Source of the DNA: JALNZU01 sp964463695
GTDB taxonomy: Bacteria; Bacteroidota; Bacteroidia; Bacteroidales; F082
DNA: 64,000 bases
Direction of reading: 5' to 3'
NCBI GenBank assembly: GCA_964463695.1
Contig: CAYXCZ010000008.1
Location: forward strand, 1-64,000
Each line of letters begins with the position of its first letter. Positions within the stretch are counted from its first letter, which is position 1. Positions 17,051 to 26,752 of this stretch are shown piece by piece. The position numbers and the translations under genes are program-made. The notes under the pieces were generated by a model, which was not told where the DNA came from, did not search any database, and was given only the letters and a program-made list of their open reading frames with translations.

Positions 17051-18607
17051 ATGATTGACTTTACTTCAAAAGATACGGATCAGATAAATCAAAAAGGTAT
17101 TGATTTTGAGATAATTAGTAAGCAAATTGATGCATTTAAGAAGGGATATCCTTTCATTAATCTGGTTGCTCCTGCAACAATCGGACACGGCATCATGAAG
17201 TATCATGAAGAGGAAATTAATGAACTCATTGAGTATTTTGATGAAGGGAAAGACAATTACGACCTTCTAAAATTTGTCCCTGCCTCAGGCGCTGCCAGCA
17301 GGATGTTTAAACATTTGTATGATTTTGTTCAGTCTTTCAAAGGCACACAAGAAGAAATCAATGCTATAGAAAATGATAGTGATGCAAATAGTGTTGGCTA
17401 TTTGATTCAGCACATCGACAAAATGGCCTTTTACAAAGACCTGAAAGACATTGCAATTGATAATGGTTTTGTACTAGAGGAGTTGCTGGATTCAAAACGT
17501 TACGACAAAGTTATTCAGTTAATTCTGCAGGAAAATGGTCTTAATTACGGCAATCTTCCTAAAGCTTTGTTGCGTTTTCATCGTTATGAAAGTGAGAATC
17601 GCTTTGCAATTGAAGAACACCTCGTTGAAGCTGCTATTTATTGTACCAATGAATTCCATGTAGCTAAGATCCATTTTACGATTTCGGCAGGGCACCGGAA
17701 CAATTTCATTTCTATTTTAGATGATATTGTTCCAGTATATGAAAAGAAATATGGTGTGAAATACGAGCTCACATTTTCAGAACAGAAACCATCAACAGAT
17801 ACCATTGCAGTTGATATGGAAAACAAGCCTTTCAGAAATGACGATGGTTCATTACTGTTTCGTCCAGGCGGCCATGGTGCACTGATAGAAAACCTGAACG
17901 ACCTGAAAGAAGAGATCATTTTTGTAAAAAATATAGATAATATTGTTCCTGATTCTCTTCGGGAAGAAACATACAGATACAAAAAAGCTATTGGAGGCTT
18001 ACTTCTTCAACTTTTAGAGAAAACCTATGACTACTTAGATATTTTGGATGGAGGATTCCTCGAAGAGCATGAATTAGAAGAGATTAGGAAGTTTGCAGAG
18101 CAGAATCTCCTGATAAATATTCCGTCTTCTTATGATGGTTTAGGTGAGATTGAAAAAATCGATTACCTCTATAGTCAGCTAAACAGGCCTATGCGTATCT
18201 GCGGTATGGTAAAAAACGAAGGCGAGCCAGGCGGAGGTCCTTATTGGGTTAAGAACAGTGAAGGAGTTGTCTCGCTTCAGATCGTAGAATCTTCGCAAAT
18301 GGATTTGAAGAATAAGGCACAGCTTGAACTTGTGAAATCATCCAGCCATTTTAACCCCGTAGATCTGGTTTGTGGTATCTATGATTTTAAAGGACAGAAA
18401 TTTAACCTTCCTGATTTTATTGATAACGAAACAGGATTTATCTCAACCAAGTCGAAAGATGGACGTGAACTGAAGGCACTTGAATTACCAGGACTTTGGA
18501 ATGGTGCAATGGCCGACTGGATCACTATTTTTGTTGAAACACCTTTGATTACTTTTAATCCGGTGAAGACGGTAAACGATCTTTTAAGGCCACAGCATCA
18601 GGCTTAA
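17051..18607 (+). CDS. DUF4301 family protein (518 aa)
   Basis: The opening 'IISKQIDAFKKGYPFINLVAPATIGHGIM' and the segment 'LLKFVPASGAASRMFKHLYDF' match the DUF4301 family of Bacteroidota as I remember it. There is no signal peptide, so it is cytoplasmic. The glycine-rich stretches 'PASGAASRMF' and 'RPGGHGALIENLND' together with 'GEPGGGPYWV' suggest a nucleotidyltransferase-like or sugar/nucleotide-binding fold, but no function is established. It is monocistronic, with its own promoter, and convergent with the DUF4251 gene; their stop codons abut at 18607/18608. Confidence 0.85.
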   Translation: MIDFTSKDTDQINQKGIDFEIISKQIDAFKKGYPFINLVAPATIGHGIMKYHEEEINELIEYFDEGKDNYDLLKFVPASGAASRMFKHLYDFVQSFKGTQEEINAIENDSDANSVGYLIQHIDKMAFYKDLKDIAIDNGFVLEELLDSKRYDKVIQLILQENGLNYGNLPKALLRFHRYESENRFAIEEHLVEAAIYCTNEFHVAKIHFTISAGHRNNFISILDDIVPVYEKKYGVKYELTFSEQKPSTDTIAVDMENKPFRNDDGSLLFRPGGHGALIENLNDLKEEIIFVKNIDNIVPDSLREETYRYKKAIGGLLLQLLEKTYDYLDILDGGFLEEHELEEIRKFAEQNLLINIPSSYDGLGEIEKIDYLYSQLNRPMRICGMVKNEGEPGGGPYWVKNSEGVVSLQIVESSQMDLKNKAQLELVKSSSHFNPVDLVCGIYDFKGQKFNLPDFIDNETGFISTKSKDGRELKALELPGLWNGAMADWITIFVETPLITFNPVKTVNDLLRPQHQA

Positions 18608-19204
18608 TCAAGGTTTAAAGTCGGGCGAAGTGCGGTAAATGTTTGATTCTTCAGCTGCAAGGGTTTTACCTTCAATTTTGAAACTTTTACCATATGCTGG
18701 AGTTAGTGTAAGGATCGATCTTCCATTGGATTGAATGGTGACTGAGAATTGCACATTTCCTGCGAATGCGTTGGGTTCAAGAGTTCCGGAGACAATAATT
18801 GCTTTTGTGAAATCCTTTGCTGAGACATGATATTCAATTAGTTGAGCTGTTCTGTTTCGACCGTTCAATGAAGATAAATCATTAAAGGCTAACTGAAAAT
18901 TCGCATGATTTCCTTCAAGGGAAAAAAAGTTTGTTTGTTGGTTCAATCGCTCAGTTTTACCTCTTGAAGTCACAATAAGGTCACCTTCAAAAACAAAGCT
19001 TGTATCCCGAACCATTTGAATCATCCGGTCGAAACTTGCCACCTGCTCTTTGATCTTAGCCGCTCTTTTTTGTTCTTTTTTCTCCTTACGTGTTAAATCA
19101 GGCTTCGTTTCCTCTTGCGCAAAAATTGGGATTGAAATCAAAAGTGAGAGAACAAACACCCAAATCAGTCCAAAAGTTTTTTTGATGGAAAACATGTTTT
19201 TCAT
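18608..19204 (-). CDS. DUF4251 periplasmic protein (198 aa)
   Basis: The signal peptide 'FGLIWVFVLSLLISIPIFAQE' (residues ~11-31) is followed by a Lys/Glu-rich helix ('TRKEKKEQKRAAKIKEQ') and a beta-rich domain with 'FEGDLIVTSRGKTERLNQQTNFF' and 'VQFSVTIQSNGRSILTLTPAYG', the pattern of DUF4251. The family is found in Bacteroidota and has no known function. Its ATG overlaps the stop of the upstream pepE gene by 4 bp (ATGA), so the two are translationally coupled. Confidence 0.85.
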   Translation of the reverse strand: MKNMFSIKKTFGLIWVFVLSLLISIPIFAQEETKPDLTRKEKKEQKRAAKIKEQVASFDRMIQMVRDTSFVFEGDLIVTSRGKTERLNQQTNFFSLEGNHANFQLAFNDLSSLNGRNRTAQLIEYHVSAKDFTKAIIVSGTLEPNAFAGNVQFSVTIQSNGRSILTLTPAYGKSFKIEGKTLAAEESNIYRTSPDFKP

Positions 19205-19932
19205 GCAAGCAGATAAGATAAATCAGCACCAACTTCTATCTCCTGAGGTTCTTTACCATAAGTAAAGAGACGCAAGGGGCGATGACCTTTTAGCTGCATT
19301 ACAGGTCCTTCTACCTCGAGCAAACTGGCTTCACGAAGTCCTAAAACTTTGATATTACGATTGATAATCAGGAATTCTTCGATACGCTGCTGGCGTGTTT
19401 CACCGCCATGACCTGCAGGATTTGCATCCAGATAATGCGGATTGATTTGAAAAGGAACCAGATTAAGGCAATCGAAGCTCTCAGGTTGAATGATAGGCAT
19501 ATCATTGGTAGTACGCAAAGTTGGACAAGCCACATTGGCACCGGCACTCCAGCCCATAAAAGGAGTTCCGCTCAGAGTTTTCTCACGTATGGCTTTCATG
19601 ATTCCGGTTGAATGCATCAAAGCCACCAAATGAAAGGTGTTGCCCCCTCCTACTGCGATACATTCAGCATCATTAACTGCTGCCACCTGATCGGCAAAAT
19701 GATGCACGGAAACAAGCTCGCATTCAAAATTCTTAAAAACATCAGCTACTCTTTGTTCATACACATCGTACGATTTATCAAGACTTTCGTGCGATAAACC
19801 TACACCTGCATAAGGCACAAACAAAACACTTTTCACATTATTTTTGGCTAAAAAATCAGCAATAAAAGGTTGAGGCCATCCAAGATATGCCTCGCCCGAA
19901 TTGGTAGAGTTACTAATAAGAAGCAGTTTCAT
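19201..19932 (-). CDS. pepE: Alpha-aspartyl dipeptidase (peptidase E, family S51), 243 aa
   Basis: The sequence carries the S51 motifs: 'AVGGGNTFHLV' (residues ~93-103), nucleophile Ser129 in 'GWSAGANVACPT', and 'TNDMPI' just after. It starts 'MKLLLISNST' as in PepE. The enzyme hydrolyses dipeptides with N-terminal aspartate in the cytoplasm; length fits the family (~230-240). It precedes the DUF4251 gene with a 4-bp overlap. Nothing suggests a truncated or inactive form. Confidence 0.93.
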   Translation of the reverse strand: MKLLLISNSTNSGEAYLGWPQPFIADFLAKNNVKSVLFVPYAGVGLSHESLDKSYDVYEQRVADVFKNFECELVSVHHFADQVAAVNDAECIAVGGGNTFHLVALMHSTGIMKAIREKTLSGTPFMGWSAGANVACPTLRTTNDMPIIQPESFDCLNLVPFQINPHYLDANPAGHGGETRQQRIEEFLIINRNIKVLGLREASLLEVEGPVMQLKGHRPLRLFTYGKEPQEIEVGADLSYLLA

Positions 19933-19953
19933 AATTATTTATTTTTGAGTGAG

Positions 19954-22539
19954 TTATTCTTTCATCTTACTTAATTTCTTCATAGAGCGAAGATAGTTTT
20001 TTTTGAATTCACTAAAACGTTTGTCATCCTGTATCAATTCATAAACTCTTTTTGATGCATCCCTGATTCCATTCTGATGGTCAGCCACAGCGATTAAAGT
20101 AGCTATTTTCTCTTGCATTTCAAGAGTTTCATAAGCCGGGAAATCCTGTCGAAGCAAAATTTTTAAATAGACAAGCATATTTTCGGCATCCATTTGCTCC
20201 AGATAAAAATTTATTGCCTGAAGCGTAAGATTACCGTTATTTTGAGATTTTACAAACTGTGACAGGGTTTGATGTTTTACGCCAAAATCAGATAACTTAT
20301 AGCTTTCAAGTTGCTGATCAAAGATTGTGTAAAGCGGAATTACAGATTGCAAACCAGTGCTATATAGGTTATTAAGCACAGCTTTATAGTCGTCCTGATA
20401 ACGGAATAAATCAGAATAAGTTTCCATCAAAGTGATGGCCTCACCCGAATTTAAAATGCATCCCTGATTGTTTGCACTCAGGTCGATTATTTCCTGCAGC
20501 GTTGGTTTCAAATCTTCATAGTCTTTTTGAGCAATCATCACCTTCGATTTTGTCATTAAATCATCAATTTTAAAGCGATGATTCAGGCAAATCCTTTCAA
20601 TCATCCGTTGATCCAGTTGCTGAAATGCCTCCTTTACAGTTTTCTTTTTGTTGAGGTGACTCGATTGAGCCAATTCGGAAGCCTTTTCGTAAACTTTCCA
20701 TGCATCATCCATTTCATTTGCCCATACTTTTAATTGGGCGTTTTTAATCATCTGAATGATATCATTTTCAGTTTGCTGTAGATTCTCAGTTGAAGCTATG
20801 TTTGATTGGCTTGGAAAATTTGATTTGCTATTGCTTGCCAGACTGTTAGGGTTTGAATCGTCATTTCCTTTAATTTTGTTATTCAGATAAAGTGCCTCAT
20901 TACTCGTTCTAAGGTATTGAAAATGATCTTTTTGGTAGTTAAGTGCATATTCAAGTCGATGTTTTGCTTCCGGCAAATCGCCAATGAGGTAATAGTTCTC
21001 AGCCTCCTTAACGAGTTCGAGAAAAATAAAACGATACGACATAAACAGCGATTGATTGATCTGTTCGTTGTATGTGTTGTTATAATAACTTCTTGCTGTG
21101 TTTGCTGCTTGTTCGAACATTTGAATCGCAGCAAGGTATTGTTTCTGGTCGACAAATATGGTTCCTTTTCTCAAATAAGTTTTAATAAGGGCATCCGATT
21201 CACCTGCGATCCTGTTAACGAGGTTATTCTCGGGATATTTGTTAACAAAAGAATTAGATTTCATTTGATAAATTCTTGATAGTGAGTCATTACCAGCTTC
21301 AAGTGCTTTTGCTGCAATTTGCAGATACGATCGAAGCAAACCAAGTTTTGTTGATTCGACGCGCTTTTTTACATCATCGGATGCATTCATGTGTCCTTTG
21401 TCTTCTAAAATTTTCTGTGCATCTTCATACAAGCCGAGGGCATTTACAAAGTCGCCTGACTCATGAATTGAGTCAGCCAAAGACACTAATTCAAAGGCAA
21501 TGCTCTCGGCGAGGCTTACATTCTTTTCAGAATCGTTTAATAAATCGGTAGCACTATAAAATTGATTATCAGGAGCAAGACGACCGGTTCTTAGAATAAG
21601 CTCATGACTTCTGAAATCAGATACATAAGCTTTTTTGAAAACATTGAGAAGATCTTTACGATATGCGGAAGTAATTTCAGTAATGAGCAACGATTGCAAT
21701 ATGGATTTATTTACCTCATTGTTGAAAAGTGTTGAATAGCGGGTTAACAACCGCTCTAAATCAGGATATTTTACCCATAAAGCAGCAGGATCGGCACCTG
21801 TTTTCTCCATAACTTGAAATGCGGCTGTCTCTTTTATCAACAGGAGACTTTTTCTGATCTTTTCGCGAAGAAGAAACAATTGTGCAGGCTGTTCAATATT
21901 TTTGCTTTCAAGTGATGCGATGTCTTTGTGAACCTGGTCAACAAATTCATTTACAGCCCAATACTGATTTATTTGACTTACAAGTTCTTGTAATTGCTTG
22001 AATTTTTCTTCGGAATACAGAAAACTATCGATTGAACCATCCACTTTTGCAACGGTAGTGCCACTAAAGTTTCCTAATGAGACAGCAGCAGGGACTTCCT
22101 TGAAACTCACTTTAAACGCTTCTGAACCCTGAGTAGCATAAAGTGTAAACCGCCCCATTACAACATCAGGCACTAAGGCATAACCAATGAGAAAATCACG
22201 GTAATTATCATGTCCTTTGGTGACAATTTTATCGATAGAAAGGTTGATTTCGAAAGTGTTGAGAGAATTTTTGTTTGCAACCCAATGGTAATGAAGCTCA
22301 AAGCCTGTGTTCCATTCAGCTAATAGATTTTCATTGCCTGAAGTGAAAAGGTTAATAACTGATTGGTTGATTTTTAGTCCGTTGTGATAGTTATTTCGGG
22401 TATTTAAAGTGAGATTGGCAACTTTAGTTGTTTGAGAATTAGCTGCAAAAGGAATGATAGCAATACAAACGAAAGCCATCAGTTGGAGGCTGTTTGTAAG
22501 ATGATATAATATTGATTTTTTTACCCTTGATTTCTTCAT
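19954..22539 (-). CDS. Large exported helical-repeat protein of unknown function (861 aa)
   Basis: A signal peptide lies at residues ~15-35 ('LQLMAFVCIAIIPFAANSQ'). Residues ~40-160 form a beta-rich domain ('TLNTRNNYHNGLKINQSVIN', 'FEINLSIDKIVTKGHDNYRD'). The remaining ~700 residues are helical with TPR-like units ('SGDFVNALGLYEDAQKILED', 'QKQYLAAIQMFEQAANTARS', 'MDDAWKVYEKASELAQSS'). It is presumably a periplasmic or outer-membrane-associated scaffold. It sits 21 bp before pepE on the same strand and may share its transcript. I do not recognise a named family. Confidence 0.82.
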   Translation of the reverse strand: MKKSRVKKSILYHLTNSLQLMAFVCIAIIPFAANSQTTKVANLTLNTRNNYHNGLKINQSVINLFTSGNENLLAEWNTGFELHYHWVANKNSLNTFEINLSIDKIVTKGHDNYRDFLIGYALVPDVVMGRFTLYATQGSEAFKVSFKEVPAAVSLGNFSGTTVAKVDGSIDSFLYSEEKFKQLQELVSQINQYWAVNEFVDQVHKDIASLESKNIEQPAQLFLLREKIRKSLLLIKETAAFQVMEKTGADPAALWVKYPDLERLLTRYSTLFNNEVNKSILQSLLITEITSAYRKDLLNVFKKAYVSDFRSHELILRTGRLAPDNQFYSATDLLNDSEKNVSLAESIAFELVSLADSIHESGDFVNALGLYEDAQKILEDKGHMNASDDVKKRVESTKLGLLRSYLQIAAKALEAGNDSLSRIYQMKSNSFVNKYPENNLVNRIAGESDALIKTYLRKGTIFVDQKQYLAAIQMFEQAANTARSYYNNTYNEQINQSLFMSYRFIFLELVKEAENYYLIGDLPEAKHRLEYALNYQKDHFQYLRTSNEALYLNNKIKGNDDSNPNSLASNSKSNFPSQSNIASTENLQQTENDIIQMIKNAQLKVWANEMDDAWKVYEKASELAQSSHLNKKKTVKEAFQQLDQRMIERICLNHRFKIDDLMTKSKVMIAQKDYEDLKPTLQEIIDLSANNQGCILNSGEAITLMETYSDLFRYQDDYKAVLNNLYSTGLQSVIPLYTIFDQQLESYKLSDFGVKHQTLSQFVKSQNNGNLTLQAINFYLEQMDAENMLVYLKILLRQDFPAYETLEMQEKIATLIAVADHQNGIRDASKRVYELIQDDKRFSEFKKNYLRSMKKLSKMKE

Positions 22540-22610
22540 GCAGCAGGCAAAAATAAGGAAATCTGTCGAATAGCAGATCAGAATTGGTGATCATTAAGTG
22601 AATTTACCTA

Positions 22611-22646
22611 AAAACGAAAGCCCTCCAAAAGGAAGGGCTCTCGTTT
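22611..22646 (-). terminator. Rho-independent terminator downstream of the O-antigen-ligase-like gene
   Basis: Arms 'aaacgaaagccctcc' and 'ggaagggctctcgttt' form a strong stem around an AAAA loop. On the minus strand the stem is followed by a short T run. It separates the 24436-22772 gene from the 861-aa gene. Confidence 0.7.
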
Positions 22647-22771
22647 GCTTTCACTATTTCAATCACCAAACAATTATCTGGTCATGATCATGTTGCCTTT
22701 CACTGAAATAGTCTGGGTTTAACTTAATTTGTTAATAAATTTTTTAATAAAATCAAACAATTAATGCAAAA

Positions 22772-24436
22772 CTACTTTGCAGGGAGGCTACGATTTGCTG
22801 TTAGTAGCAGAAAACTGAAGAAAAAGGCGAAAAGTGTAACACCAATTTGTGTCTCAATGGTATCTTCTGATAGCATTGAAAGCAACATTAAAAGCCAAAA
22901 AAATAAAAATTCCGTGTTCAGTATTTTCTTTGAATATATAGCAGGGTAAACAAGAACTATCATAAACCACAACCACCCAAAAACTCCAAAAGCTATAAAA
23001 ATACTTAGGTATTGGTTGTGCGACCTCCATCTAACTTCCTCACGCAAAGGACTGTTCATAGCATTATATGTTGATCGAAATGCTTCCGGGAGATCACCGG
23101 TACCAACTCCAAACAAAAAATGTTGTTTAATTAAAAGTTTTGAAGCCTTGAGATGTTCAACACGTTGCATAATGCTGCTGCCGTTTGGATCATTTAAATC
23201 AGTAAATTGCTGATAACCTACAATTATTTTCGAGATCCGGTTTCGTAAGCTGGGGTTTTCAACATAGCTCTTATTTGCTATTCCTTTTTCAATAAACTTA
23301 ATATCTTCAGTAGTTAGTTGACTCACTCCATCAGCATCTTTTCGCAGGTCAGCCGATGTAAGGTAACGGATAATTGTATACATAATAAGCTGTCCGGCAT
23401 CGTCATTTCCATAAAAATCATAACTACTTCGCTCATTCCATGCCTCTGCCATTTCGTTTTCTGCAAAATAAATCCCTACATATTTTCCATCTTCAACACC
23501 AAAGTTGATCGTGTCATGGCGGTATTCATTACCAAGTCGACTAAATTTATCAAGTTTCTCAATATCAATTGGATGACGAAACGTTAGTTTTTTGACAATA
23601 TCATTCAGATACAAAAAGAGTGTTAAAGGAAGCCCTAAAGTGATGATAATCAAAGCAACCCTCCATTTTTTACTGCCTATCATCAAAACCAATCTAACTA
23701 GCAAAACAGTACCAATAATAACAACACTTAAGAGCCCAATTACCGATTCAAGAATTACAAGATAGCCTAACAACCAAATGGCAATAAGCATAAACAATGC
23801 TTTGAAGATATGTTTTTGATCAAAACCTGTAATTACTTGATTTAGAACGAGATAAAATGAAAAAACGATCATCAAACTAAACCTTACTGAACTGATATAG
23901 ATGGAAATATCCCGGATGTCGTTAAAATCTTTCTGCAAATAGTGCACAAAGCTAATCAGCGTACCTGTAAAAACTGCTGCAACAAAAAAGCCAAGCAATG
24001 TCTTTGTTTCACCTAAAGTGAATTTTCTCATAGATGACATTACCAATGGCAAAACTAAAAGCGGAAGTTTAATACGTAAGTCTTTCCATGCATAATCAAA
24101 ATCTGAGGTAGTAATTAAGCCAACAATATGTAGAAAAAATAGTGAAGCCAATATCAATGCTACCCTATTCGAAAGGAATAACCTGATTTTTTTTACGAAA
24201 GTTTCAATCAACTGTAAAAACACATAGCGTGTTGATAACCAGATAGCTCTAAAGATATTTGATTGTCGAAAGAAACGTTTTATCGGCGAAAACACTAAAT
24301 CATCCCCTATCCAAAATACGATTAGCAAAAGTTGAAAAAGGGAGAGCGTGAACTTCGAAAAAGGCAGGCTTATGGCGATTAGAATCATCACCACGAAATA
24401 GGCATCAAGCTTAATTTTCTCGAAATTTTTTACCAT
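22772..24436 (-). CDS. O-antigen ligase-like (Wzy_C/RfaL-type) membrane protein (554 aa)
   Basis: At least ten hydrophobic segments are visible, two near the N-terminus ('YFVVMILIAISLPFSKFTLSLF'), a central block and a C-terminal block ('FIAFGVFGWLWFMIVLVYPAIY'). Between them is a large hydrophilic periplasmic loop (~285-460) ending in 'LLIKQHFLFGVGTGDLPEAF' and 'SHNQYLSIFIAFGVFG', the Wzy_C hallmark (G-x-G-x-G and H-N). Members polymerise or ligate surface glycans on the periplasmic side. No glycosyltransferases are nearby, so the substrate is unknown. It starts 17 bp after the S41 protease stop, suggesting co-transcription. Confidence 0.82.
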   Translation of the reverse strand: MVKNFEKIKLDAYFVVMILIAISLPFSKFTLSLFQLLLIVFWIGDDLVFSPIKRFFRQSNIFRAIWLSTRYVFLQLIETFVKKIRLFLSNRVALILASLFFLHIVGLITTSDFDYAWKDLRIKLPLLVLPLVMSSMRKFTLGETKTLLGFFVAAVFTGTLISFVHYLQKDFNDIRDISIYISSVRFSLMIVFSFYLVLNQVITGFDQKHIFKALFMLIAIWLLGYLVILESVIGLLSVVIIGTVLLVRLVLMIGSKKWRVALIIITLGLPLTLFLYLNDIVKKLTFRHPIDIEKLDKFSRLGNEYRHDTINFGVEDGKYVGIYFAENEMAEAWNERSSYDFYGNDDAGQLIMYTIIRYLTSADLRKDADGVSQLTTEDIKFIEKGIANKSYVENPSLRNRISKIIVGYQQFTDLNDPNGSSIMQRVEHLKASKLLIKQHFLFGVGTGDLPEAFRSTYNAMNSPLREEVRWRSHNQYLSIFIAFGVFGWLWFMIVLVYPAIYSKKILNTEFLFFWLLMLLSMLSEDTIETQIGVTLFAFFFSFLLLTANRSLPAK

Positions 24437-24453
24437 TGAGAAGCCTTTAGATC

Positions 24454-26106
24454 TTAGATTTTCCCCAATAGAATTGCCTTTGTCTTTTCTTTATCAAGGA
24501 TTATTTCAACAGCTTTTTCAATTTCAGGATCATGTTTCAATGCTGTTATGATTTTTCCTCTTTGATAATAGTACCTCGAAGCGATTTCACTTCTTAGAAT
24601 CCGCTCAATTTCAGAACGGTGTTTTGTAATATCGTTTCGTTTTATTGTTTTAAATTGCTCCTCGAGCGCCTGAAGTTGTGTGGAAACATCCTGCAAATAG
24701 GACTCTTCTTCAGCTATGTGTCTTAATTCACTCAGATGTTTTTCGCTTTCAGTTGTATAGGTAAATTTATCAGCTTCAACAAATTGCATAAACTCATCAT
24801 AAATAGAATCTGTAATCTCAAATTCGTTTACGGAAGGAATTGTTTGATGCTCCAATGCAAATTTGTTAGCATATTTAAAAAATAGGTTTGAACCGTAAAG
24901 ATGAGCAGTAACAGGGCTGAATTCAAAAGGTTCGAGGGCGATGTCGGGCATAATTCCGCCGTTGTCATAAACTGTTCTGCCATTTCGGGTTTTAAAGGTT
25001 GAAACCAGGGAGTCAGGTATCTTACCTCCATTTTCTTTAATGTGACTGTAATCAATGGCTTGGATACAACGACCGCTTGGGATATAGTACTTGGCAACAG
25101 TTATCTTCAACTGGGTATTATAAGTTAATGGAACAACATTTTGCACCAATCCTTTCCCAAAAGTTTTTTGTCCAACAATTACTGCTCTGTCAAGATCCTG
25201 CAATGAACCTGCAACAATTTCACTTGCCGATGCGCTCGATTCATTCACAAGCACTACTAAAGGAATTTCAAGGTCAACGGGTGTAAGCCGTGTGCGATGA
25301 ACACTTGTACGTTCAGGCGATTTGCCTTTTGTTGATACGATTAGTTCATTTTTGTTCACAAAAATATTAGCAATGTCAACTGCTTCATTAAGTAGTCCTC
25401 CCCCGTTGCCGCGTAAATCAATAATTAATCCTTTCAGCTGGGTTTGTTCTTTCATCTTAACAAATATATCTTTCAATTCGGCGGCTGCTTTTTGGGTAAA
25501 TCCGTTCAACAAAATGTAACCTACTCCAGAATCTAAAATCGTATGGTATGGTATATTGTCAAGTTTGATTTTCTCACGGGTAAGTTCTACCATGAATGGC
25601 TCAGACTTCCCAGCGCGCTGAATCTTCAACCGTACAACCGACCCCGGTACACCTTTTAATAATTCACTTATTTCAGATGAAGCTTTTTTTACTGTATTAA
25701 AATCATTTATTTCCAAAATAATATCTCCCGGTATCAAACCTGATTTTTGAGCAGGAAAACCTTCATATGGTTCGCTTATGATCACATAATCTCCCATTTG
25801 TTGAATCAATGAGCCAATACCTCCATATTCACCTGTTGTCATCATACGCATATCTTCAATCTGTGATTCCGGCACAAAAACTGTGTAGGGATCCAAATCC
25901 TCCAGCATGGCATTAATGGCCGCTTCGTTCAGCTTGCCCGGATTTACCTCATCTACATAATTGATATTCAATTCCTTAAATAAACTATTATAAATATCAA
26001 TACTTTTCGAGATTTCGAAATTATTGTTAACCTGGGCCTGGAGTGAAATTGAAAAACCTAAAATCAGGACCAATAAAAGCTTCTTAATTAATTTGTTTTT
26101 ATTCAT
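24454..26106 (-). CDS. S41 family C-terminal processing peptidase (550 aa)
   Basis: A signal peptide spans residues 1-24. A PDZ domain lies at ~85-165 ('GGIGSLIQQMGDYVIISEPY', 'GLIPGDIILEIN'). The S41 core carries the Ser/Lys dyad: Ser293 in 'NESSASASEIVAG' and Lys318 in 'QKTFGKGLVQ', 25 residues apart as in Prc/CtpA. The C-terminal ~130 residues are helical. Such proteases trim or degrade periplasmic proteins. It follows yidD and rnpA on the same strand, a gene order repeatedly seen in Bacteroidota. Confidence 0.94.
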   Translation of the reverse strand: MNKNKLIKKLLLVLILGFSISLQAQVNNNFEISKSIDIYNSLFKELNINYVDEVNPGKLNEAAINAMLEDLDPYTVFVPESQIEDMRMMTTGEYGGIGSLIQQMGDYVIISEPYEGFPAQKSGLIPGDIILEINDFNTVKKASSEISELLKGVPGSVVRLKIQRAGKSEPFMVELTREKIKLDNIPYHTILDSGVGYILLNGFTQKAAAELKDIFVKMKEQTQLKGLIIDLRGNGGGLLNEAVDIANIFVNKNELIVSTKGKSPERTSVHRTRLTPVDLEIPLVVLVNESSASASEIVAGSLQDLDRAVIVGQKTFGKGLVQNVVPLTYNTQLKITVAKYYIPSGRCIQAIDYSHIKENGGKIPDSLVSTFKTRNGRTVYDNGGIMPDIALEPFEFSPVTAHLYGSNLFFKYANKFALEHQTIPSVNEFEITDSIYDEFMQFVEADKFTYTTESEKHLSELRHIAEEESYLQDVSTQLQALEEQFKTIKRNDITKHRSEIERILRSEIASRYYYQRGKIITALKHDPEIEKAVEIILDKEKTKAILLGKI

Positions 26107-26121
26107 ATCATTTAATTTATT

Positions 26122-26373
26122 TCATGGAACAGGATCGTATCCGCTTCCACCCCAGGGGTGACAAGAAGCAATACGTTTAATGGACAATTTGCCACCTTTT
26201 ATCACTCCATATTTTTGCAGTGCCTCAACACTGTAATGTGAGCACGTGGGAGTGTAACGACACGACCTCCCTATAAATGGTGATAAAGTATATTGATAAA
26301 CCCTTATAAAGAGAATAAAAATACTTGAAAGTAGCTTATTTATCCATTTCATTCTTCTCAAGTAAACGTTCAA
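26122..26373 (-). CDS. yidD: YidD membrane protein insertion efficiency factor (83 aa; start may be 26352)
   Basis: The diagnostic motif 'CRYTPTCSHYSVEALQKYG' and 'CHPWGGSGYDPVP' are complete, preceded by a membrane-associating helix 'LLSSIFILFIRVYQYTLSPF'. The protein aids YidC-dependent insertion. The longest frame starts at 26373 and overlaps rnpA by 38 bp. An internal ATG at 26352 ('MKWINKLL') gives 76 residues, closer to the family norm, and is also plausible; it would still overlap rnpA by 17 bp. Confidence 0.93.
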   Translation of the reverse strand: MNVYLRRMKWINKLLSSIFILFIRVYQYTLSPFIGRSCRYTPTCSHYSVEALQKYGVIKGGKLSIKRIASCHPWGGSGYDPVP

Positions 26374-26728
26374 TAATCCGCTTTATTTTATCTTCAAGAA
26401 CCATACTGGTTTCTATATTCTTACCCGTGTAAATCAACCCGACGTTCAACACATTGGACTTCTCTCTTAATCTGAAAATCAACGTTGAAACGTTTTTTCT
26501 CCAGCACTCTTTACACCTTCTTTTTATTTTATTTCTGTCTGTGGCATTCTTGAAATTTCGTCGGGAAACAGTTACCAACAGCCTAACGGATGCATCGTTT
26601 TGCTCAACATCTTTAAGATAAACTATTTTAAAAGGATAAACAAAAAACGATTCTCCGGTAGTAAATAAACTATCCACAACCTTCTTACCGCTTAGACGCA
26701 TTTCCTTTGTTAACTTCTGTTTTTCCAT
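26336..26728 (-). CDS. rnpA: Ribonuclease P protein component (130 aa)
   Basis: The RNR signature is present in 'NFKNATDRNKIKRRCKECWR' (residues ~64-83), with the upstream strand 'ASVRLLVTVSRR'. The protein is basic and of typical size. It binds RNase P RNA for tRNA 5' maturation. It overlaps yidD. A -7 box (TATCTTTG on the minus strand, 26745-26752) lies ~17 bp before the ATG, implying a very short leader. Confidence 0.94.
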   Translation of the reverse strand: MEKQKLTKEMRLSGKKVVDSLFTTGESFFVYPFKIVYLKDVEQNDASVRLLVTVSRRNFKNATDRNKIKRRCKECWRKNVSTLIFRLREKSNVLNVGLIYTGKNIETSMVLEDKIKRIIERLLEKNEMDK

Positions 26729-26752
26729 TTTCCTTTCTGGCTGGCAAAGATA

